Positions 6,383-11,131 of a stretch of 11,131 nt of DNA are shown here, in pieces (within the stretch, counting starts at the first letter, position 1; each line of letters begins with the position of its first letter). The translations under genes and the position numbers were made by a program. The notes below the pieces were generated by a model that saw nothing but the letters and a program-made list of their open reading frames with translations, did no database searches and was not told where the DNA came from. Origin of the DNA: an uncultured Atopobiaceae bacterium. GTDB lineage: Bacteria; Actinomycetota; Coriobacteriia; Coriobacteriales; Atopobiaceae. The DNA lies in contig CANPVI010000032.1 in the NCBI GenBank assembly GCA_947581665.1, positions 1-11,131 on the forward strand. The letters run 5' to 3'.

Positions 6383-7666
6383 CTACGCCTCCGGCTCGAT
6401 CACGCGCACGCCGCCCATGTAGGGCACGAGCTTCTCGGGCACGGTGATGGTGCCGTCGGCGTTCTGGTAGTTCTCGATGATCGCCGCCATGGTGCGCCCC
6501 ACCGCGAGGCCGGAGCCGTTCAGCGTGTGGACGTAGCGCGTGCCCTTGAAGTTCGCCGGGTCGCGATAGCGGATGTTCGCGCGCCTCGCCTGGAAATCCC
6601 AGCAGTTGGAGCAGGAGCTGATCTCCTTATAGGCGCCGTAGCTCGGAAGCCACACCTCCACGTCGTAGGTCTTGCAGGCGCCGAAGCCGAGGTCGCCGGT
6701 GCAGAGCGAGACGACGCGGTACGGGAGCTCGAGCTCCTGGAGGCAGCGCTCGGCCTCAGCGGTCATGGATTCGAGCTGGTCCATGGAATCGTCCGGCGTG
6801 GCGAACTTCACCATCTCCACCTTGTCGAACTCGTGCACGCGGATGATGCCGCGCGTGTCGCGTCCGGCGCTGCCCGCCTCCTCGCGGAAGCACGGCGTGA
6901 AGGCCGTGTACCAGAGGGGAAGCTGGCTCGCCTCGAGGATCTCATCGCGATGGATGTTCGTGAGCACGACCTCGGCCGTGGGGATGAGGTAGAGGTCGGG
7001 ACGCACGTGGTAGAGGTCCTCGTCGAACTTCGGCAGCTGGCCCGTGCCGAAGAGCGTGGCGTAGTTCGTGATGACGGGCGGCCACCACTCCTTGAAGCCG
7101 ATGGAGGTGTGGAGGTCGATGAAGAAGTTGATGAGCGCGCGCTCGAGGCGGGCGCCGAGGCCACCGAGCAGGTAGAAGCGCGCCTCGGCAAGCTTCACGC
7201 CGCGCTCGAAGTCGATGATGCCGAGCTCGGGGCCGAGGTCCCAGTGCGGCTTGGCCTCGAAGTCGAACTCGCGCGGGGTGCCCCAGCGCCTGATCTCGGG
7301 GTTGTCGTTCTCGTCCTTGCCGAGCGGAGTCGAGGGGCTCGGCAGGTTCGGAAGCGCGGCCACGAGCTCCGTGAGGGCGGCCTCCACCTCGCTGCGCTCG
7401 GCCTCGAGGGCCTCGATGCGCGCGTTACCCTCTCGCACCTGCGCCTTTGCGGCCTCGGCTTCGTCGCGCTTGCCCTCGCGCATGAGCTGGCCGATCTGCT
7501 TCGACACGCTGTTGCGCGTGGCCTGCAGCTCCTCCACCTCGCTGATCACCGCGCGGCGGCGACGGTCGAGCTCGAAGAAGCGCTCCTTGTCCCACGTGGT
7601 GTTGCGCGAATCCATGGCGGCGTCGACGGCCTCGGGGTTTTCGCGCAGGAACTTGATGTCGAGCAT
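6383..7666 (-). CDS. serS: Seryl-tRNA synthetase
   Basis: This class II synthetase charges tRNA-Ser with serine using ATP in the cytosol. Its 427 residues are close to the usual bacterial length of about 425. Residues 1-105 form the N-terminal tRNA-binding arm with a long charged coiled coil (about 30-100). The catalytic domain has TAEV (230-233) in the serine pocket, motif 2 around FREEAGSAGRDTRGIIRVHEF (260-280), and motif 3 around NGSGLAVGRTMAAIIENYQ (383-401). No key residue is missing. AGGAG (7676-7672) is 5 nt upstream of the ATG. The short space to the palindromic promoter leaves no room for a T-box leader. A remnant ORF follows 42 nt downstream on the same strand. Confidence 0.98.
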   Translation of the reverse strand: MLDIKFLRENPEAVDAAMDSRNTTWDKERFFELDRRRRAVISEVEELQATRNSVSKQIGQLMREGKRDEAEAAKAQVREGNARIEALEAERSEVEAALTELVAALPNLPSPSTPLGKDENDNPEIRRWGTPREFDFEAKPHWDLGPELGIIDFERGVKLAEARFYLLGGLGARLERALINFFIDLHTSIGFKEWWPPVITNYATLFGTGQLPKFDEDLYHVRPDLYLIPTAEVVLTNIHRDEILEASQLPLWYTAFTPCFREEAGSAGRDTRGIIRVHEFDKVEMVKFATPDDSMDQLESMTAEAERCLQELELPYRVVSLCTGDLGFGACKTYDVEVWLPSYGAYKEISSCSNCWDFQARRANIRYRDPANFKGTRYVHTLNGSGLAVGRTMAAIIENYQNADGTITVPEKLVPYMGGVRVIEPEA

Positions 7667-7691
7667 GGGGTCTCCTCGGTTCCGAACAGCG

Positions 7692-7720
7692 GCTTTGGGC
7701 CAACCAAAGCAGTATATACT
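7692..7720. promoter_or_regulatory. Divergent promoter region of serS and the small membrane protein
   Basis: AGTATATACT (7711-7720) is a perfect 10-bp palindrome, so a -10 like TATACT can be read on both strands: 7715-7720 on plus and 7716-7711 on minus. Next to it is a 7-bp inverted repeat GCTTTGG/CCAAAGC (7692-7698/7704-7710, 5-nt spacer) that could be an operator. Leaders would be about 37 nt for serS and about 60 nt for the 7787 gene. No good -35 hexamer is visible on either strand. Confidence 0.5.
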
Positions 7721-7786
7721 CGCCTCTGACGCCCGCCTCCCCGCGTGGGGGCTCCGTTAATAAGGCCGCGCCAGGGAAGGTGGCTC

Positions 7787-8002
7787 GTGGAGTTCTTCGA
7801 TTGGTTGTTCAACACCCGCGAGGGTGTGCTCGCGCTCTTCGTGGGCGGCTTCGTGGTGTGCGCCATCCTCGCACTCGTATTCGAGCGTTCCACCGCCAAG
7901 CGCTTCCACGACCATGAGCCTCAGGAAGGCGAGGAAGAGAGCGGCTTCTTCGAGAACCTCTTCAACCTCGGCGACGACGATGACGCCGGCGGCGCGAAGT
8001 AA
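7787..8002 (+). CDS. Small single-span membrane protein with acidic tail
   Basis: This 71-residue protein starts at GTG 7787, chosen because GGGAAGG (7774-7780) is 6 nt upstream; an in-frame GTG at 7745 has no such site. Residues 1-12 are MEFFDWLFNTRE, residues 13-32 form one hydrophobic span, and the rest is a charged tail (EEGEEE-type acidic run, then FFENLFNLGDDDDAGGAK). The tail probably faces the cytosol, since basic residues (ERSTAKR) follow the span. Small proteins of this shape are found in Coriobacteriia under domain-of-unknown-function names (perhaps DUF6724, from memory and unchecked). I cannot assign a function. It is divergent from serS and is closed by a strong hairpin at 8012-8067, so it is probably monocistronic. 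Confidence 0.75.
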   Translation: MEFFDWLFNTREGVLALFVGGFVVCAILALVFERSTAKRFHDHEPQEGEEESGFFENLFNLGDDDDAGGAK

Positions 8003-8011
8003 CGCACATTG

Positions 8012-8067
8012 CGCCGTCTGACCGGTTTTTCGGTGCGGGATCGCACCGAAAAACCGGTCAGACGGCG
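8012..8067. terminator. Perfect 26-bp hairpin after the small membrane protein gene
   Basis: Arms 8012-8037 and 8042-8067 are perfectly complementary with a 4-nt loop (GGAT). The stem starts 9 nt after the stop codon at 8002. It contains T5 in the left arm and A5 in the right arm, and shares the core TTTTTCGGTGC/GCACCGAAAAA with the hairpin at 32-87. A terminator role fits the position, but there is no T-tract downstream. Confidence 0.7.
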
Positions 8068-8099
8068 AAACCACTCCAGCGTGTCAATATTTAGTGCAT

Positions 8100-8127
8100 T
8101 TGTTGGATATCGATAAAAATCGATATT
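8100..8127 (+). promoter_or_regulatory. AT-rich promoter/operator candidate upstream of the LPQTG gene
   Basis: The 20-bp palindrome ATATCGAT-AAAA-ATCGATAT (8107-8126) has perfect 8-bp arms. A weak -35 (TTGTTG, 8100-8105) and -10 (GATATT, 8122-8127) with 16-bp spacing would place it between and over the promoter boxes, as for a repressor site. The surrounding 8085-8130 is far more AT-rich than the rest of the window. The palindrome is certain; the promoter boxes are weak. Confidence 0.45.
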
Positions 8128-8175
8128 TCCATTCACGGTTTGCAAGGTTTTTGCGCGTGCCCCCTTCGATAGTGG

Positions 8176-8208
8176 GGACCCCGCGGCTTCGGCCGCGCCC
8201 GTCCTTTT
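8176..8208 (+). promoter_or_regulatory. Attenuator-like hairpin in the leader of the LPQTG gene
   Basis: The inner stem CGCGGC-(TTCG)-GCCGCG (8182-8197) carries a very stable UUCG loop closed by C-G. An outer stem GGAC/GTCC (8176-8179/8201-8204) is separated by a small internal loop and followed at once by TTTT (8205-8208). This looks like a short intrinsic terminator 16 nt before the GTG start. CCTTTTC (8203-8209) could instead pair with GAGAAGG (8210-8216), which overlaps the ribosome binding site, so two exclusive structures are possible. Confidence 0.45.
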
Positions 8209-8224
8209 CGAGAAGGGAGCTCAC

Positions 8225-10132
8225 GTGATACGTAACTCGAATAGACGAACCTCGGGCCCGCGCCTCCACCTCAAGGCCGGCATCATGTCCACCCTCGGCC
8301 TCCTCGCGCTCACCGTGCTCGCGAGCCTCGGCATCGGGGCGAATCAGGCCCTCGCCTCTTCCCCGACCGTCAACTTCACCAAGCCGACCATCAAGACCAC
8401 GAGCCCTGGCACGGTGGCGCCCGGCGACCCCATCGAGTGGACGATCACCGTCAAGCTCGACGACCTGCGCTATGGCGGCCTTCCGGCCATCACGAAGCTG
8501 ATCTTCGCCGACTCGCTGCCCGAGACCATCAGCGACATCGACGGCCACATGTACTTCAACAACTCCGAACTCCACGACGACTGGGGCGAGCTCACGCACT
8601 CCGGCACCGGCAACCGCACGCTCAAGTTCACATTCTCGAGCGAGGGCATCGCCGCGCTCCAGGCGAAGGCCGCCACTGCGAAGACGCTCGACTTTCGCGT
8701 CACCGGCACCGTATCCTCGAAGCTGCAGGCCGGCGACCGCATCGACAACAACGGCCTCATCACGATGAACGAGATCACGCAGGACACCTACCCCGGCTCC
8801 ACCACGCTCTCGGGAAACCCCGACTACACGCTCACGAAGAACGCCGACAAGGCGCAGGCCAAGAAGGGCGACACCGTGAGCTACACGCTGAGCGTGGCGA
8901 ACACGGGCGAGGGCGACGGCAAGAACGTCGTGATCGAGGACACGCCGGGCGCGGGCCTCTCGCTCGTGGCGAGCAGCATCCAGGTGAACGGCCTCGATGG
9001 GGAAAGCACGTCCACCACGGATTCCTCGGCGAGCTCGAGCGGCAAAGTGAAGGTCACGGTGCCCGTGCTCAAGCAATCCGACGATTTCACCATCACCTAC
9101 AACGCCACCGTCACGTCCACGAGCGCCGAGGGCACCGCGCTCCAGAACTCCGCCACCTTGACCGACGGCAACCATCGTCAGAAGACGGCCGAGAAGTCCG
9201 TCACGCTCGTCGCGCCGGGCATCACGCTCCAGAAGGCCGCCACGCAGGAGAGCGTGGGAGAGAACGAGAAGGTGGACTACACCCTCACGCTGAGGAACAC
9301 GTCCTCGGTGCTCCCCGCCACGAACGTCGTGGTGAACGACGCGCCGCCCACCGGCCTCACCATCGACACCGGCAGCGCCGAGGTGCAGGGTCTCGACACA
9401 TCTCCGCAGGTCAAGGCCACCGAATCCTCGCTCCAGGTGGACATCGCCTCGCTTCCCGCCGCAAAGACCGTGACCATCACCTACCAAGCCACCGCACAGC
9501 CGAGCGCGGTCCGCGAGCAGGCGTTGAGCTCGAGCGCCACCGCCAAGGCCGACGGCATTTCGCAAGTCACCAGTTCCGCGCAGGTCACCGTCCTCACGAA
9601 CCCGCACTTCGAGTTCACGATGACGGGGCACGCGCCCACGAGCAACACCGCGAGCGTGGGCTCATCGGTGAGCTTCGACGTCTCCATCACCAACGACACG
9701 CCCCACCCCTTGAAGCAGGTGCAGCTCTCCAACCCGCTGCCCGAGGGCCTCGTGCTCACGAAGGTCCCCGAGATCACGACCGACGGCGCCGAGCGTGCGG
9801 CTTCTGGCGGCAAGGTGCAGCTCGACGACGCCACCCTCACAGCCACGGTGCCCGAGCTCGAGAGCAGCGGCACGCTCCACATGACCTACAGTGCGATCGT
9901 CACCGAGGAGGCGCCGAACAGCGTGACGAACACCGCGACGGTCACCGCGCAGGGCGCCGACTCGCAGAACCAGAGCTACACGTTCAGCGTCACACGCGAA
10001 TCGACCCCGCTTCCCCAGACGGGCCTGCCACCTGCGATGGAGCTCCTCCTCGGCGGAGGCGGGCTCTCCACGGCGGCGCTCGGCATCACGGGCGTGGTGC
10101 GCGCAGTCAGGCGCGAGGATCGCGAGGACTAG
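8225..10132 (+). CDS. LPQTG-anchored surface protein with fimbrial isopeptide-like and DUF11 repeats
   Basis: The protein has 635 residues from GTG 8225, with AAGGGAG (8213-8219) 5 nt upstream. Residues 1-44 are a long signal peptide (basic N-terminus, hydrophobic 20-36, ending QALA). Residues 48-198 resemble the N-terminal domain of isopeptide-bond-forming surface or fimbrial proteins. Residues 200-590 contain three DUF11-type beta-sandwich repeats beginning near YTLTKNADKA (201), ITLQKAATQE (333) and FEFTMTGHAP (462), with conserved VxYTLxVxNTG-like strands. The C-terminus has LPQTG (596-600), a hydrophobic span (603-626) and a basic tail (RAVRRED), the classic sortase substrate. It should be linked to the cell wall as a stalk or adhesin; no sortase gene is in the window, so a housekeeping sortase would act. 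Isopeptide crosslinks are possible but not proven. Confidence 0.9.
   Translation: MIRNSNRRTSGPRLHLKAGIMSTLGLLALTVLASLGIGANQALASSPTVNFTKPTIKTTSPGTVAPGDPIEWTITVKLDDLRYGGLPAITKLIFADSLPETISDIDGHMYFNNSELHDDWGELTHSGTGNRTLKFTFSSEGIAALQAKAATAKTLDFRVTGTVSSKLQAGDRIDNNGLITMNEITQDTYPGSTTLSGNPDYTLTKNADKAQAKKGDTVSYTLSVANTGEGDGKNVVIEDTPGAGLSLVASSIQVNGLDGESTSTTDSSASSSGKVKVTVPVLKQSDDFTITYNATVTSTSAEGTALQNSATLTDGNHRQKTAEKSVTLVAPGITLQKAATQESVGENEKVDYTLTLRNTSSVLPATNVVVNDAPPTGLTIDTGSAEVQGLDTSPQVKATESSLQVDIASLPAAKTVTITYQATAQPSAVREQALSSSATAKADGISQVTSSAQVTVLTNPHFEFTMTGHAPTSNTASVGSSVSFDVSITNDTPHPLKQVQLSNPLPEGLVLTKVPEITTDGAERAASGGKVQLDDATLTATVPELESSGTLHMTYSAIVTEEAPNSVTNTATVTAQGADSQNQSYTFSVTRESTPLPQTGLPPAMELLLGGGGLSTAALGITGVVRAVRREDRED
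8822..9994 (+). repeat. DUF11-type repeat region
   Basis: Codons 200-590 encode three diverged beta-sandwich repeats of about 130 residues, each running from a K/T-rich first strand through an NT-containing turn, GL near the middle, and a closing ITYxA-type strand (ITYNATV, ITYQATA, MTYSAIV). The DNA of the repeats has diverged, unlike the RCC1 units upstream. Confidence 0.75.
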
Positions 10133-10148
10133 CAGCTGCAGGCGACTC

Positions 10149-10206
10149 CGGCCCTCGGCGGGGCCCGCGCGCCCATGGGTGCGGGCGCGCGGGCTCGCCA
10201 GGGCCG
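10149..10206 (+). terminator. Long nested hairpin after the LPQTG gene
   Basis: The inner stem GCCCGCGCGCCC (10163-10174) pairs perfectly with 10183-10194 around an 8-nt loop. GGCG/CGCC (10157-10160/10096+100, i.e. 10196-10199) and CGGCCCT/AGGGCCG (10149-10155/10200-10206) extend it to about 24 pairs with two single-base bulges. It starts 16 nt after the TAG. The T-tract is absent, as for the other strong hairpins in this window, but position and stability fit a terminator. Confidence 0.65.
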
Positions 10207-10214
10207 AGCTCACG

Positions 10215-10244
10215 GTCATGGGGCTCTATACTGGGCCCCATGAC
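10215..10244 (+). promoter_or_regulatory. Promoter -10 and start codon of the helicase inside an inverted repeat
   Basis: GTCATGGGGC (10215-10224) and GCCCCATGAC (10235-10244) are perfect inverted 10-bp arms separated by 10 bp. TATACT (10227-10232) sits in the spacer and is a 5-of-6 match to the -10 consensus. The ATG (10240-10242) lies in the right arm, 7 nt after the -10, so the transcript would start at or next to the ATG. No -35 or Shine-Dalgarno is evident. The arrangement suggests a leaderless mRNA and a DNA-binding site over the promoter. Confidence 0.55.
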
Positions 10245-11131
10245 TGATGTAGCTCCCCACGCCTTCGCCGCGCTCGGCCTCTCCGAACCCATCGTGGAGG
10301 GTGTCGCGGCGCTCGGCTTCGAAGAACCCACTCCCGTGCAGGCGGAATCCATTCCGCTCGTGCTCGCGGGCCACGACGTGATCGCGAGCGCGCAGACGGG
10401 CACCGGCAAGACCTGTGCCTTCGTGCTTCCCCTGCTCCAGCGCATCGCGGGCCTCAAGGGCAAGGGCCCCCACGCCCTCGTGGTCACCCCCACCCGCGAG
10501 CTCGCGCAGCAGATCGACGACGTCTGCAAGGTGGTCTGCAAGAAGACGCACCAGAAGGTGGCCATCGTCATGGGCGGCGCGAAGTTCAAGCCGCAGATCG
10601 ACGCCATCGCACGCGGGGTCGATCTCCTCGTGGCCACGCCCGGGCGCCTCATCGACCTCATGCAGCGCAACCAGGTGCACCTCTCCGGCGTGCGCGTGCT
10701 CGTGCTCGACGAGGCCGATCGCATGCTCGACATGGGCTTTTGGCCGAGCGTGCGGCAGATCGTGCGCGCGTGCCCGAAGAAGCGCCAGACGCTCCTCTTC
10801 TCCGCGACGATCCCGCCCTCCATCAAGCCCACGGTGGACACGATGCTCGATGACCCCGTGACGGTGGAGATCTCCACGATCGGCGAGACCGCCGAGACCG
10901 TTGAGGAGGCGCTCATGCCGGTGGTGCCCGGCCAGAAGACCGCGCTCCTTGAGGCACTCATCGCCGAGAAGGGCTATGGGCGCGTGCTCGTGTTCTGTCG
11001 CACGAAGAGCCGCGTGGACCAGGTGGCCGATGCGCTCAGGAAGCGCGGACTCACCGTGGGCGTCATGCACGCGGATCGCCCGCAGAAGGCACGAGAGCGC
11101 GCCCTCGAGCGCTTCCGCGACGGCAAGCTCG
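10240..11131 (+). CDS. DEAD-box ATP-dependent RNA helicase (5' part, continues past the window)
   Basis: The frame is open from ATG 10240 to the window end (297 codons and one base), with no stop. Motifs appear in order: Q motif GFEEPTPVQ (26-34), motif I AQTGTGKT (51-58), Ia PTRELAQQ (84-91), GG (112-113), Ib TPGR (133-136), II DEAD (157-160), III SAT (188-190), and motif IV VLVFCRT (249-255), with the second RecA domain beginning at about 220. All catalytic residues seen are intact. These enzymes unwind short RNA duplexes in ribosome assembly or mRNA decay; the layout is RhlE-like, but the missing C-terminus prevents a subfamily call. No ribosome binding site precedes the ATG, in keeping with a leaderless start. 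It is separated from the LPQTG gene by a strong hairpin, so it is transcribed on its own. Confidence 0.95.
   Translation, partial: MTDVAPHAFAALGLSEPIVEGVAALGFEEPTPVQAESIPLVLAGHDVIASAQTGTGKTCAFVLPLLQRIAGLKGKGPHALVVTPTRELAQQIDDVCKVVCKKTHQKVAIVMGGAKFKPQIDAIARGVDLLVATPGRLIDLMQRNQVHLSGVRVLVLDEADRMLDMGFWPSVRQIVRACPKKRQTLLFSATIPPSIKPTVDTMLDDPVTVEISTIGETAETVEEALMPVVPGQKTALLEALIAEKGYGRVLVFCRTKSRVDQVADALRKRGLTVGVMHADRPQKARERALERFRDGKL

Noticed and set aside
5732..7729. 665-codon open frame on the plus strand opposite serS and the RpiR-ROK remnant
   Set aside because: It is a shadow of serS, which has all its class II motifs on the other strand. The frame has low-complexity composition and no domain.
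7667..7786. T-box or other tRNA-sensing leader for serS
   Set aside because: The distance between the likely promoter and the start is about 40 nt, too short for a T-box, and no specifier or T-box sequence is seen.
8084..9631. 515-codon open frame on the minus strand opposite the LPQTG gene
   Set aside because: The plus-strand protein has a signal peptide, repeats and sorting signal; the minus frame has none and is compositionally biased.
10107..11070. Minus-strand open frames of about 284 codons opposite the helicase
   Set aside because: The plus strand encodes an intact series of DEAD-box motifs, so these are antisense shadows.

Overview
The window reads as chromosome of a high-GC Gram-positive bacterium, most likely a Coriobacteriia member (Olsenella/Collinsella/Atopobiaceae-like). 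This is an inference. It rests on strong Shine-Dalgarno sites with frequent GTG starts, Sec signal peptides, an LPQTG sortase anchor, and secreted proteins built from GBS-Bsp-like, DUF5648 and NlpC/P60- or CHAP-like modules. I see no rRNA, tRNA, CRISPR, transposase or phage gene.

Layout. Bases 1-204 are non-coding and hold a very large hairpin whose right arm continues into a 25-bp tandem repeat. Next come a flavin-reductase-family protein with a Cys/His-rich tail (205-795) and two large secreted proteins in tandem. The first (927-3848) is a seven-repeat RCC1 beta-propeller followed by an InlB-type B-repeat, a Gly-rich linker and a C-terminal DUF5648 module. The second (4005-5870) carries the same DUF5648 module, GBS-Bsp-like repeats and a C-terminal Cys/His peptidase or amidase domain. 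The shared module suggests a common surface or glycan-related job.

On the minus strand, seryl-tRNA synthetase (7666-6383) is followed closely by a short chimeric ORF (6340-5867). That ORF joins the DNA-binding domain of an RpiR-type regulator to the last third of a ROK-family sugar kinase and looks like the scar of an internal deletion. Its stop codon overlaps that of the convergent peptidase gene inside a CTAG.

Divergent from serS is a 71-residue single-span membrane protein (7787-8002), closed by a second perfect long hairpin that shares its core with the first. An AT-rich leader with an operator-like palindrome and an attenuator-like hairpin precedes an LPQTG-anchored surface protein with DUF11 repeats (8225-10132). 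A third long hairpin ends that gene. The 5' part of a DEAD-box RNA helicase (from 10240) then runs off the window; its -10 box and start codon lie inside a perfect inverted repeat, and the spacing suggests leaderless transcription.

The housekeeping genes (serS, helicase) frame a cell-envelope island. The most unusual items are the covarying long hairpins, the RpiR-ROK chimera, the helicase promoter palindrome and the leader of the LPQTG gene.
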